Shown here: positions 1 to 12,191 of the stretch, piece after piece | Layout of the letters: each line of letters opens with the position of its first letter | Numbering within the stretch: the stretch's first letter is position 1 | From: Zygnema cylindricum | Lineage: Eukaryota; Streptophyta; Zygnematophyceae; Zygnematales; Zygnemataceae | Length of the DNA: 64,000 bases | Assembly (NCBI GenBank): GCA_037447655.1 | Contig: JBBHKE010000059.1 | Location: 250,001-314,000, forward strand | Direction of reading: 5' to 3' | Translations under genes and position numbers: made by a program | Notes under the pieces: model-generated | The model's input: only the letters and a program-made list of their open reading frames with translations | The model's database searches: none | Told to the model about the DNA's origin: nothing

Positions 1-761
1 TCTCTATGGTGCCGTTAGTACACTTTAAATGAGCATCTGGTCCATGTGATTCACAAAAGAACAGATATATTAAATGACAACTTAATACGTTAACACCATG
101 TATAGTCAAGGATGTGCATCTCCACACATCGTCTGGCAATACTATTGGCACCCATTAGGTGTAAACGTGCGACCCTAAACTTATTGAAGAACGAAAGTTG
201 ACAGCATGTGCCAAGCCTTGTAGTATATGAAGTCTGCGACGCCGTACATTTTCTTGATTTCTGTAAATACAGGAGGTTCTTGGCTTCGTCGGCCATGCTG
301 GCAATGCAGATGCCTGTCTCAAAAATATCGCCTGCCATTGCAGATACCATGCAGCTCTAAAAGTAGTAAGTTTGCAGAAACCTTATGAGCTTCATATGAA
401 GGTCCCACTCCTCAAAATGCGCCATTGGAGGAAGGTCCGGAGGGGATGGCTCCAAAACTGAAATAGCAGATTGAGAAAAGATAAGGTCGGCAACCTAAAG
501 GTACAAGCTTTACCGTATGTTGTTGATAAGAAGATCGATCTCGATAAATGTTTGCGAGTATAGGTGGCATGCTCCCAGGTACCTTCCTCGCGAATGAGTG
601 CTAACTACAATTGTGGACCCATTCGTCCAAAACAACCTAACATCTTGACTGCCAGTAGGATAAACTTGTCCAAAATACTCTTGGTGTGCATCACCAATCT
701 CCTTGCTCGGAGCCTGCGTGCACTCCGAAATGTGGAGCCGCCTTAACCAGTCAGGTGCACA

Positions 762-1154
762 TCAACAATCCTCCACAATTGTATGGAAGCATGCGAAGGC
801 TACAAAGTGACACATCACTGTCATAGGAACTATTAGTGTAAATGCAACATTGGTTTGCACACTATCAGTTTGGGGAAGGGAGACGAGGCGGAATAAATTC
901 CGTTTCATTAAGATTATTCTATGATTCCCAACCAAAAAAAAGTTGAGAAAGAATATGTTATCAACAGTAATAATGATGGGAAATGTAGATGGACGGCTCC
1001 CTAGTCTCCGAACTTGTCCATGGCGACCCAAACAAGCAAATGACTTTCCTATCATCGAATGACACAACATTATAGCTACATAATAACACTCCTTGTCCCT
1101 AAATACCTCTTGTTTCGCTTCTCCTATTTGTTGAGCCACATGCCATTGATGCAT
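762..1154 (-). pseudogene. Diverged copy of the 1443-1820 fragment
   Basis: A 130-codon frame that parallels the 1443-1820 fragment. Both carry 'RRLGS' preceded by a short Cys/Arg-containing stretch, and upstream both contain an Ala/Lys/Glu-rich helix-like segment. The second half is out of register and ends in a low-quality Phe-rich translation, as expected of a frameshifted remnant. No function can be assigned. Confidence 0.3.
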
Positions 1155-1442
1155 CAGAGGTGGGATTCACTAACAATGGGTTCAAACATATCATGAGCAC
1201 CATCAAATAAAAAAATATATTGAATTAAAAACGTGATGGTTAACCATTTGAGTCCAGGGATATAAAAAGGGTGGCATGGCCAAGATTGAAAAACTATAAG
1301 TAGGGCAAAAAAGGAAAGCAAGATGAACACATAAAAATGGCACGTAAAACAAAGACACTCAAAGAGAAAACAACCCCAAAAATGAAAACACGGCAACGCA
1401 CTTAACCAGCACCACCTAACCTGGGGGAGCAAGTTGAGGGAG

Positions 1443-1820
1443 TTATGGAACAAGACGACGATCCATAATCACAATAGTCGATCGAAAGAGGATAGAAGCT
1501 TGCACTCGCTGTAAAGTCACAGACAAACGTTGACCATAAAAAGAAGTAAGGACCGAGGCAAGAGGGCTCCCAAGTCTCCGTGTCTCGAATGAGCGTTGGC
1601 CACAAGTACGAAGAAACTCATCCAAAGCAACACTCAAACAATCAAATATCTTGACTGCCATTGGAATAAAGTTATCCATAAGATCTCGGTGTGCATAAAC
1701 ACGCTCCTTCGTCTTAGCGGCATCACGAGCGGTCACTCCAACATGTCGAGCTACTTGACCAACGAGTATCCGTAGTAGGGTTAACCAAAACAATATCACG
1801 AAATTTGCAACGTGCACCAA
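1443..1820 (-). pseudogene. Repeat-associated ORF fragment (unrecognised, possibly retroelement-derived)
   Basis: A 125-codon open frame with a protein-like composition, containing 'LMDNFIPMAVKIFDCL' followed by 'VLTSFYGQRLSVTLQR'. From memory this resembles a segment found in repeat-encoded reverse-transcriptase-type proteins of plants, but I cannot verify that. A diverged, broken relative lies at 762-1154 on the same strand, and a further DNA copy at about 600-760. The copies differ by many substitutions and indels, so this looks like an old, duplicated transposon-derived sequence rather than a live gene. It has no recognisable start context and the frame is closed on both sides. Confidence 0.35.
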
Positions 1821-2583
1821 CGATCAAAACAATGTCGATCCGATGCGAAGGAATAATATGGGAATTCTCCCAACCCATAAAAAATCCCCCTTAGAAGTAA
1901 TAGTCGCAATGGTGTCGCAAATAGTGTCGTCCCTAAATCAATTCTCCTACGCTGGAGCAACGAAGCAAATGGATGCCATCGAGCTCAAGGACATGGCCAC
2001 ACGAGCAAACCAGAGAGCCAAGTGAAGGTGGATGAGAGGGGCCAAGTCGGAACTTGAGGGCAGTGGTGAATTGAGCATGCCTGAACCGTAGAGTGGATAA
2101 AAAAGGTGTAGCGAATAGCTACGCCCCAAAACCATGACCACCACAAGAGAGAAAGCGGGCACGCGAAGAATCAGAGGGAAGCGCCTCGAGAAACTCGGTT
2201 TATATGGAACCATCAAATGGACCATTCTCAATTGGGCCCAAACATATCATGTGGGAATTTTCGTTGAACATCAATTTTGCCCCCAATAATGATTGAGTGT
2301 GATATCACGAACCATATCATATGCCCGTTCATTTCCATCCTTCAAGGGAACCATGAAGCAAGTGTGACGTCATCACGATCACGAGGAGGAGCCAAGTGAA
2401 GGCACATGAGGGAGGTGAAACCGAAGAGAAGGATAGTTAGTGAACTATTGTGGAGTGAAAGGAAGAATGGAAACTTGAGGACTTTATTGACAAAACTCGA
2501 TGGAAAACTTTGGGAAGAAAAAATGAACAACAAAGACAAAAGGAAACCGAAGGATCTTAACTCATGCAAATAGGTCTACAAAT

Positions 2584-2840
2584 GTACACCGTGAATTGTT
2601 ATTGGTGTTAACAACACCAGTGCAGATTTTATTTTGTCCCTTGAGCATAAAATAGAGCTAATAGTATTTGTGTTTGGTTCAAGCTCATATGTTAAGCGGT
2701 ATGAAATCATCCATGTCACTTGGCCAGAATTCAGAATTTATAAAACAAAAACTGTATATTTCTTAACGCGCATAACGATCTACAGTACATATTTATTTTG
2801 TGTAACATTCTTCAAGAATATCGGACAAATTAACCACTAA
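2584..2840 (+). repeat. TACACCG-type inverted-repeat element copy, right end not clear
   Basis: It begins with 'tacaccgtgaattgttatt', the terminal motif shared by the TA-target element family described for 29957-30423. Its interior (2607-2780) aligns by eye with 26425-26600 in intron 6 of the Ig-like membrane protein gene: both have the 'ttggt...tcaagctcatatgtt'-like stretch followed by 'gtcactt'. This is therefore a sub-family with at least two copies in this window. I could not find a matching right inverted end, so the 3' boundary is approximate. Confidence 0.45.
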
Positions 2841-3336
2841 TCTAAAAATGGAGTGTATATACGTACTTGAATCCATTCATCAGTGGAAACCATTCATCTA
2901 GCAAAAAACACTATCCACCTGGAAAACATTCACAAAGAAAGCAAAAATAATACAGATGCTCATGATATAAAACTTATTTGCAATTAAAAAAACATGGAAC
3001 ATATAATATAATATACACCAATGCGGAGACCACTGGTCAACTTCCTAAAAGCTACACTCCAAGCCCCGAAAAATAACCAAATCAATTGCTGACTTCTTCT
3101 CTCTACAGACTCCACTTGTAAAAGAACAACATGACTACTTATCTTGACTTGACTTAATTTGACTTGACTTGATTCACATAAAAAACTAGTACAGAAACCA
3201 TTGTAACAACCACGTGTTACTACTATTCACATATATAATTCTTGACCTAATATAATCGGTTCCGCTCCTGTACAGCACAAACTCTTCCACAAATAAAGAC
3301 CTCTCCTTCTCTTCTCTCCTCCCCGCTCCTACACTG

Positions 3337-6300
3337 TCAATCCCACCATCCACTTTCACCACTATCCATGCGCCGGGGTCGTTCAATTGGCTGGAAAGGT
3401 TGGTGAGGAAGTTGAAGGAAATCAGTTATTTCACTAACGAGCCACTCTTTCTCAACAAGGTGGAGACCTCCTCCGAATAAGTGACTCTTGACACCCTCCA
3501 ATAACTCGCAAGCCGTGACCTGTCGATCATTTTCAGACTATATGGCCATACCCACAGCAAAGAAACAAAAGAGAGGAGAGGAGAAAGAGAGAGAAGATAG
3601 TAAGCAATCTGCAGAAGGAAGAACCGCAAAGGCAATAAAATTCACACCATTAATGTTGGTCCAAATATAGTGGAGAGTAGAGTGGGGTCGACATTAATAT
3701 CGATGAGGATGACGTCTGTCCTTTACTCACACCACAGTCTGTGACTTGAATACAAACTGCACAACAAAACAAACCGTGGAATGAAACAAAATTCCTGAAA
3801 AGGGGAAGGAGAAAGAAGTACCCCAGTCGCTATCACTCGAGCACTGCTGATATTTTCCGTCCTCCCTTCCTCCACGTGACTCCACAAACTCCCCAGTTTC
3901 CATTCCATGTTGAACCGTCCGTTCCGTTGAATTTTCATGTCAACCGAGACAGCCATATTGCCGCCCACCTGACGAAGCAACCTGGAAAACCCGCATGATC
4001 GTCTTAGGTTTTCTTATGTTTAGGTTTTCTTCAGTTTTCAGAAATTTTAGGGTTTTCTTAATTATTTCTTAGAGATCTCTACATGTGATTTCGTGGCATT
4101 CACTCGACGATAGATTCAAGCGACTTGACCGTTTCAATTTAGGTGAAGGGAAGAGGTCCATAGACTGAACCATGAACCTTTCTAATGGTTAAACCTGTTT
4201 GTGTGGATTCCACTGAAAGTTTTCATGATGTTTCAAATGTGATTTGCTATTTTTTTTAACCCTTCTTCCTTTCACATTTTAAAAAGGACACATTGTGACT
4301 CTAAAGTAGGGACATATCCATTTAACCCACTCCAATACGATGAATAACAAGACCTATGAGACCTATATTTGAAAAACAATGGGCACTATATAAGTACATA
4401 CGGCTGCGACAACTTCTGGACCAGACCAAAAATGTTAAAGGAAAGCCACAACCAAAAATAAAACCACGTTTAAATAACTAAGAAAAAGTTATAGATTCAA
4501 GGCCATACCCAGCACCGACAACCCAAAACGGAATAGAAAATGCCGAAAAGAGAAGTGGAGCCCCGGCAGTTATTGCACTGGCTGTCCAGAATCCGACGAA
4601 TGACGTCCATGCCTGCGGAAAAAAAAGGAGAAAAAAAAAGAAAGGAAAAGAGAGGGGAAAAAACGTTTTAACTTGTTAAGACATGGTTATGTGCGCAACA
4701 ACATCTAACTTCTCACATGTCCCTCAAAAAAGAGTTACTTTAAACATCGAAATTGTCCCAAGGGCAATCCTACAATACATCGGCAGGAAATTTCTTGAAA
4801 ATAGTGATGACATCAGCAGCTGCAATTTAGCATCGTGAATTTAAACATTGTCACAGTATTCATTAGGAACGTTCTCCATTCGAGAACACGATGATAATAC
4901 ACAGCATGATAAATTGTTCGCCTTTCCCAACTCCCATCAAGATACACTTGAATGGATTGCTTACCACTGCAAAAGTTCCACTTCCAATAGTCTCCGCTGT
5001 CAGGCCCCTTGGAGGAATTCTGATGAGAAGTTCGTCGTAACTTTTCTCCACTGCCTTCAGAAAATGTAAATAGAACCACAGCAGAAGAAAACAACTGTAA
5101 AACAAGGCACATATGACATGAACAGGGGACTCACAAATACGGTTTGACAGTAGACATCCCTCACTACGGGTTTTCAAGTTTAATAGCTGTGTTTCAAGTA
5201 GGGATTAATCAGTTTCTCAACTCGGATAGGAATTCGTCTAACCGTGTATTCTCCTCAACAGTTTTGAAAGTACTTCATTAACTATTACATTGGCAATACC
5301 TCGTGCAACATTGGGAGAACCTACATACATCAGAATCATCACCTGTCACTCTTATAATAGGAAAGCAGTGATCTCAGCATCCTCCAGCTCTACCAATTAT
5401 TATCTCACCACTTTGGTGCCTGACGGACGCCCCATCCTGCGATTTTGCCCAAATGACTTTTGAAAGGACATTTGTCCTCCATTAGTTCTGACAAGTGGCG
5501 CTCCCTGAAGAGCCTCAATTACTTGCCCGGCTGACTGCCCACAAGCATAGAGGCAACCAAATGAAAAAAGGGATGAGCATCAAAGATAAGTCTCAAGAAA
5601 AAGGTAAAAGGGATTTTATAGGGTTTATAGGGTTTTTACTCATATTAACATAATCTAAGTTTGTACAAGTCAAACTGAGAAACCATGACGATAAAAAGTT
5701 ATGGCGTGGTAAATTTGTGAGTTTCCGGGAATTTTCCACCGATCCCTTTTCTGAAGAAACTTCCACAAGTCCAAATGGAAACAGACAATGCTGAAAAAAG
5801 CGCAAACACAAACTTTCAAGGATATCGGCAAAGAGTATACTGACCTGAAACCGATCCTCCACGGCCGGTTCCATCAGATCGGATCGGATCAGCAGAGAGA
5901 GAGAGGGGGGACATAACGCTAAGTACCTCAAAGCTAAAACTCGAAACACAAGTTTAATGTACTCAAGGGCGAAGATATCTGGACATCTGGATAGGAACCA
6001 TGTCTATTCACGGAAGAAATCATGGGTTGGGCCATGGGATGGGGCATGAGGTGTCACTGGACACTTGTCATGCTAAACATTTCTATGTTGGTCATTTCGC
6101 ACGTAAATTCCAGAGTGTAAAACATGATATAACTTCCAGCACCAAAAAGTATATAATTTGGTCCACTGCTGCCTGACCACAATGTAAAAGCCAACAAAGA
6201 AGCTAAACAAAAGAGAGTTGAACATTTATAGTCTATTGGCATAGAGTGAGCACCATAACTTCATACTTGAGCGACCATTTTACTCAACAAACCAGGAAAA

Positions 6301-9300
6301 AGAGTGGCTGAGAATGTCAAATTACCAACCTGAGGAAAAGACGAAGGAGGGCGTCCCGAAAGAAGAAACAGAATTGTGCAACCAAGGGCATATAAATCTG
6401 ACTGTGGTCCCGCACGATTCTGAAATTGCTCCGGAGCCATGTAGCCGTACTGCAGACCTCAATCATAACCCGGCATCTCCATAAAAACATCGGTGCATGA
6501 AAATGCTAAAACAAATGCAGACATCATGACTTGATTTTCCCTGGGAATATAAACGACTCACCACGAAACATTTCCATTCAATGTGTGCAAGCTTAAAATT
6601 GCCACGTGATTCCTAATGCACTATTAATGTATGATCCATGCCTGCAGATCCAAACTGTACTGTGTAAATTTAAGACTGGAGAGGATTTGGTTGCGAGCGA
6701 TGACAGCCACTTGGACCATCGTCAACTGGAACATGCTGTAGGGATTATATGCAATAATGCAACAATCGGCAAAATTTATTCCAAAGATCCTCGTAGATTT
6801 TCCAGAATATGTGACGTAAATTTACACATTTTTTGTTGTGACCCTTCAATCATGGATCAGTAAGTTCAGTTTTATGGCACGCGATGACAGACACTAGATG
6901 TTATTGCCAACTTGAAAGGCGTAGTCAGTGACAAAGACCATGATGTTCATCGAACTTTAAAAATGAACCGTGATTGAAGGATCACAGCGCAGATTGTGTA
7001 AAATTTTAGTGGGAAGACATAATTGAGATATGAAGGTATAGCCGTGTAATTAGGCGTAAGATAGACAGCTTTGTATCTAAAATATGGTTCAAACAACTGG
7101 TTGGGTACATGTAATACGGTACACAAAAACACTGAACAATTTGCATGGATCGCCTCAATAAACTTGTTAACAGTTATGTTACTGCCTATGTTGTTCCTTA
7201 TTACATATTCCAGTTGGCGATGGCATCAAAGTAGCCGTCATCAGGTTGCTACCAAATATTTATCCAAACTCAAAAGTTACTGCACAGGTTGGACATATGT
7301 ATGCACTTGATGCTTCTGTATGCATCGGGAAATGCATAAAAAACAAACATCTGGCATTTTCAGGCTTGCACATGGGACGCTAGGAGCAGAATGGTTTCAC
7401 GTGAATGTAACACGTCTGCTTCATAATAAAGAAAAGCATGCCTCTTTGGGCTCGAAATCATTACAGATGTGTGCATTCAACTCGAGACAAGTAATGACAC
7501 CCAACATAACAGCCAAAACTGAGCTGTGATGCTGGAAATGCTAGTCCATTGGACAATGTATTCTCTTGTACTGTGCAAGGGTAGGCTCAGACTCACACCC
7601 ACTTAGTCTATCCACACAACCTCCAGCTCAAAAAAGCTACATATCTCTCATAGTCTGTATGTGTTTACCCTACATTTATTCAGAGATTTAATGGGATTTG
7701 TCCGTCTGCAGATGTGCTCGCCATGTTGATATCATGGACGATGAGCTTAACATATCGACGGTATAAAATTGCTGAAATTGAATAAGTATAGGCGGACAAG
7801 TGGATGCATAAAATTCTTCAATAGGCACCTCTCCTTTGATGAATGCCAATGGGGCATGATCTTGAAGGTGTACGTACGAAATTCTTGTACATACGACATA
7901 AAAGGTTTATGCTTTGAGTTCGAGCTGGAAAATACATGGATAGACCTGATAGGTGTAAGTCAAGGTTCACCAAGATACTAACTCAGGAAGTACTCAACAA
8001 TGTAGACATGTTGAAACATATCAAAAAGCATGAAATCCCTTGGGGCAATAGACATCAAACACTACATAGGGAGGGAAGTTCCAAAAGGAGGATGCGTTAG
8101 TCAAAGAAGAAGATCAAAACCAAGAACTCCTGTGACTCATAAGAATGCATAGCAGAGTCAATTTAAGCCAATTTCTAGCAAAAACCACCTCATATGTTAA
8201 TCTAATGTAATTGGTTGAACAGAATGAACCCCATAGCGAGAATGTGAGTGAGGAAATAACCTACAGTTCCAACAACGGTACTTCCAAGGAAAGTTGTTGC
8301 AGCCGCCTCTTGTACTGCCCCAAAATCGACTACCTTCACTTTGCCGGTTTCCTCGTCCAAGATTATGTTCTCAGGCTGCACTTTTCGATTGCCCCCAAGT
8401 ACACCATCAACTTCATTAATAAAAATGCTTATTGCATCATCGATGTGTATCAGAATATAATGATAGAGCATCCTATGCATAAGAGCCCTTATGCCAATAA
8501 AATTGTCTCCAAGAGCGGTCTATCCCAAACTAATCTGGCAACTTTTTTGGCTTTCTGTGCTTCAAACATTGTAATCCATCATCACTTCACTTTTCCGATT
8601 AAAAAGGAAGGTTATCTCAAAATGTGCTAAGCAAAATTTCTTCACATAGCACTTTCATCAATACATTTCACTAACACACCAGCTCACGGTCAACCTCTTA
8701 TGGTGAATGCCTACACCCACGTTTTAGAAGACAATCACATCGCAAATCTGCTTCTGAGAAAGAACCCGAAAGACCCGAGAGAGCTCTTAACATGACCTCA
8801 CCTTTATGTCACGGTGAACAACGGGTGGTCGTAGGCTTTCAAGGTAACGTAAAACTTCAAGTACCTGCATATCACCGCCTGGGAAGACAGGGAATCACGA
8901 CACATAATGCACTAATGTAAGGTACACCGTGTATCGTTAATAGCGCCAAGGAATTATTAACGTGGAGTTTACATTAGTGTTATAGATTCAAATTTAGTTC
9001 CGAATGACGTAGCTGGTTTTCAACCATTTGAAGATTTAGTCGTAAGAAAAATAAACAATTTATGCCATTGACACTATTTTAGGTTTGAGGGGTAAACATT
9101 AGGGGCACCGACATAGTGTCACAAAACATGGTGTAGCATTAGGATACGCCCTTACTGCATTCATGGTACAAATTGCGGATTATATCCTCCATTTCATGTT
9201 TTAATGAAGGGCTTAACAAAACATAACCATAACATGATGTAGGTGGTGTACATTGTAATTTAACCTCACCTGGAGCGCTATTTTGACAACTTCTGCCTCA

Positions 9301-10541
9301 GTAACTCGCCATCCAGAAGAGACAAGATCTGCCAATGACCGACCCTGGGCGACCTTCTGCACTAAATAGAACCATCTGTCTGTTCCTGTGTCCACCTGTC
9401 ATACAAAAGACACATTTTCTGATTGAGACTCATCAATAACCTCCAAATTTGCCTTGTCTAGTCTTGTCTCGACAAAAGAACCGTGGAAAGTTCACCGGAC
9501 AGACATCGCTTCAGCAGTCCTAAGCCAGGACCATTCCAGAAAACTGACTTCGATATCCTACCACTTGAAAAGGTGGTTACAGTGACAAACCTTAAAGTGA
9601 TCAATGTATTCTGCGGTTACACTATTAATATCCATAAAGATAATCTCAAGGATGTTTATAAATAAAGAAAGCATTGCACATTCTCGATTCAACATTCCCT
9701 CCCCTCCCCTCCCCTCCCCTCCCCTCAGTGATAACCGTGACAGTGACAAACCTCAAAGTGGTCGATGTATTCTGCGATGCTGGGGTGGTTGAGGGAGCGA
9801 AGCACTCTGGCCTCTCTCTCAAAGAGGTCCAACTCCTGCAGTTCCAGTAAAACCTTTATAAGAATAACAATACTCCTGACACCGACGATGACAAAAACAT
9901 ACGACTCCCACGATAATTACTGCACTGAAATCCTTCTCATTTTCCCTGGTAAGTTGAGACTGATAGACTGCCATTGTCAGGACAGGGTGAGAAAACAGTT
10001 TGACATAATCAGACTACTAACATTCATAGGGATAAGCTAAAGGATGTTAATGAAGTAAGAAAATATTCCAATTCTCCATTCAGCATTGTCAACCAATGAT
10101 TGGAAGGCGGCAACCATCTCCAACAAAATCCTCGTGGACTCTGAAACGTGGCCTACAACCTTATCCAAGGCTCACCCAAATGACGACGAATTGGAAGGAT
10201 TCAAAAACTCACATACTCTTTGAAGAACAAAGGTTCAGCGTTACGGTCAAGAACTCCTCACCTTCCAACCCTTCATGCCCCGCAGCGACATGACCTTGAG
10301 AGCTACAGATTCCCCACCAGCTGTGACAGCCTCGAATGTGGTCCCCAGCCCTCCTTGCCCCAAAACTTTTGTGATGAGATATTTCCCAGCCACATTGTCC
10401 CCCACTCGTTGCACACCATCCAGAGGTGGAAGTGCCCGCTGTCTCGGCAACATCAAGGACGACGGCATCGCTGACGTCATGTCGACATCAGCGTCGGTGT
10501 TTCTGCTTACATCCTCAGAGTTGCAACATATCGGCCTCCAT
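3337..10541 (-). CDS. Ser/Thr protein kinase, cyanobacterial/plastid-like, with C-terminal membrane domain (N-terminus not found)
   Basis: Thirteen exons (minus strand): 10262-10541, 9752-9835, 9270-9395, 8802-8864, 8265-8375, 6330-6449, 5845-5961, 5409-5534, 4965-5054, 4509-4612, 3845-3981, 3648-3715, 3337-3519. All introns obey GT-AG and phases agree, giving 535 codons plus stop. Kinase signatures appear in order: glycine loop GQGGLGTTFEAV (residue 61 of this partial protein), VALK lysine (82), helix-C FEREA, HRD with Lys (180-184), PENIIL, DFG (201-203), GYMAPE (223-228), and an Arg in MEPAVEDRF. After the kinase domain come a hydrophobic stretch (SAITAGAPLLFSAFSIPFW) and a soluble tail, a layout I know from kinases of cyanobacteria and plant plastids. 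The first traced exon enters in mid-codon, so upstream exons, probably with a targeting peptide, are missing. Least certain: the acceptor at 5961 and the 3845/3715 junction. Confidence 0.8.
8923..9135. repeat. Short TACACC-ended element in a kinase intron
   Basis: It starts 'tacaccgtgtatcgttaata' and ends '...acaaaacatggtgta', whose reverse complement again starts 'tacacc'. It lies wholly in the intron between the exon ending at 9270 and the HRD exon starting at 8864. The two ends match each other only partly, so it is probably an old member of the TA-target family. Confidence 0.35.
9579..9616 (-). repeat. Duplicated 3' end of kinase exon 2 with its splice donor
   Basis: This stretch repeats 9740-9776 with four differences. 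The parent copy holds the last 25 bases of the exon at 9752-9835 (coding EYIDHFE) plus the first bases of its intron. The duplicate sits about 160 bases downstream in transcript direction, with a pyrimidine array between. It keeps a GT donor-like end but has no acceptor-bearing 5' half. Confidence 0.6.
9697..9726 (+). repeat. (CCCCT)n simple repeat
   Basis: Six tandem 5-base units, 'cccct', lie between the kinase exon and its partial duplicate. On the transcript strand this is (AGGGG)n, a G-run array that could fold into a quadruplex. Nothing else is seen in it. Confidence 0.85.
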
Positions 10542-11101
10542 CTAAACCAAAAAGATCCAATGCATAACAAAAAAAAGGAAATGAAATGATTTTTTAATTG
10601 TCGATAACAACTAATACAGGCAGCAATAACAATGCAAATCCAAACAATAATCTCAAACCAAACAGACAAAAAAAAGGAATGCAAAAGGATCTCAGAAGGC
10701 AGAAATAAACCTTGCAAACTTCCGATACCTTGCACGAATTTCAATATGCCACTTTACTTTGGTAAACTTCCTCTGTGATTTTCTTCTCATAGTAAAAGAG
10801 CTCGGCAAGTTCACTAACTATAAGACTTCATCTCTTACAAATTCAAAGAACCCAAAAAATAAAAATAACCACTTTTAATTAACCTGGCAGGTGAACGATT
10901 CTGCAAAATAACAAAATGATGCACTTTCTTAACTAACAGTTTTATTTTTGCTACACAATAACCCATCACTGATTCATAAGAAATTCAGCGACCCACTTCT
11001 GGGCTGCAATCCAACTTTAATTCAGATTTGCTCTTTTTGACGTCACTGCAAGAACGTGAGGAATCCTCGTCTTGTTTTGTTTAGAAACCGAAACCATTCC
11101 A

Positions 11102-11155
11102 CTCTCTCCCCCTCACCCACCCTTTCCCCCTCCCCCTCCCCCCCCCCCCCCTCAA
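11102..11155 (-). promoter_or_regulatory. G-rich tract upstream of the kinase gene
   Basis: The plus strand has a nearly pure C run with a 14-C core, so the kinase's coding strand is G-rich. It lies about 0.6 kb upstream of the first traced exon, so it could be part of the promoter or 5' leader. That role is inferred from position only. Confidence 0.25.
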
Positions 11156-11281
11156 CCTTTGAGTTATTGCTTCATTCCATCCCCCCATGAGTCCATCCCA
11201 GCCCCATTGCTTTGCCATTCCGCCAGCATCACAGTGGGGCTCCGAATCCCTTCAGACATTCGAGTGCAACGACGAACGCTT

Positions 11282-11395
11282 TGGTAAAGATTTAGTGGTA
11301 AAATACTTTTTAGGTAAAGATTTGGTGGTAGAATATCTGATTTGAAAATATTTCGCGGTAGAATCTTTCTCTGGTAGACATCTGGCTTAAGAAGG
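11282..11395. repeat. Degenerate 30-base tandem repeat, about 3.5 copies
   Basis: Units run 'ggtaaagatttagtggta...', 'ggtaaagatttggtggta...', '...atttcgcggtagaat...', 'ggtagacatctgg'. The period is 30 bases, so the reverse strand reads as a 10-residue repeat (motif near ILPxNLY) in an 83-codon frame at 11164-11415. A short tandem repeat alone is not evidence of a gene, so the frame is not called. Confidence 0.6.
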
Positions 11396-12191
11396 AAATT
11401 TATGTCGTCCATCACCCATCCGTGTCATCATCTAACTAGCTATTACGTTAAGCTCTCTTCAAAAAATAAATAAAAAAATATATATATACCATTGCACAGC
11501 AGTATTTAAAACTAGCAATCCAGAACACAGCAGTTTCAATTGCTGAACAGTGACAGGTGTCACGACTCTTAAGTGGATCCTCGAAAGACATTCCATTCCG
11601 TTCCAAAATGTATTCAGAAGGTTTTAACCACACAATATCCTCTTAATAAGTCTGGAATATTTTACCCTAGCCTAAAATACTGCAACTTAGTCGCTGCAGG
11701 AGTGTAAAGTCCAGCTTGGCAGCCAAGATAAACACAGGTAAACATGCAAAAAAAAAAAAATCCTACTTGAATTATACTTTCTGAAGAAGAAAAACTGCGA
11801 TTGATGTATCGCTGACAACAGAAAGTTGAATCACTACCTTCTGTTGACGCGCTTCGCGTACGGCTTGCAACAGTGTACGGACAAAGCCGTGATATTTTGA
11901 CAACGCGTGTCTCCTCCTGACAATCCTTTGCTATTTCCTATTGGCCATCGAGCTGTGACCTTTTCGTGGAAAAGGTTTCCAGGAAAAGAGACAAGGAGAG
12001 TCTGAGGAGCGAAGTGGAAAGCCATGGATGCACATGAGACAAGGAGCAAGGGAAATCTGAGGACATTACATTGCTCTCTAACTGAACGGAGTCATAGTGT
12101 ACCGTACAGTTAGTACGGCCGTACAACACTTGCCGTAGGCGTCAGTCGCCACCCCTTTCACGATTTTGGGCTTCAGAAATACGACCTGCTG

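Larger units (their letters stand above)
1..3336. other. Gene-poor stretch with decayed repeated coding fragments
   Basis: No host gene could be assembled here. Three imperfectly repeated blocks lie at about 400-760, 780-1160 and 1560-1830. Each shares the same run of phrases on the plus strand, for example 'atcttgactgcca' at about 641 and 1651, and 'tctccg' tracts after 'ggctccc' at about 1005 and 1565. On the minus strand they give related broken reading frames. The rest, 2230-3336, is AT-rich and holds one inverted-repeat element copy from 2584. The last part is the expected 3' flank of the kinase gene on the minus strand. Confidence 0.5.
10542..12191. other. Upstream flank of the kinase gene
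   Basis: It should contain the missing 5' exon(s) of the kinase, but none could be supported. The ATG-bearing frame at 10744 ends in a donor whose phase does not match the acceptor at 10541. Notable content: a C-rich plus-strand run (G-rich on the gene's strand) at 11102-11155, and degenerate 30-base repeats at 11282-11395. The rest is AT-rich without recognisable coding. Confidence 0.4.

Noticed and set aside
8211-8630. 139-codon plus-strand frame
   Set aside because: Antisense to the kinase DFG exon; a shadow of the real coding.
10247-10744. Full 165-codon frame as kinase N-terminus starting at 10744
   Set aside because: The Phe/Ile-rich first part is intron; only 10262-10541 is supported, and a donor after MKFVQGIGSLQ does not fit the phase.
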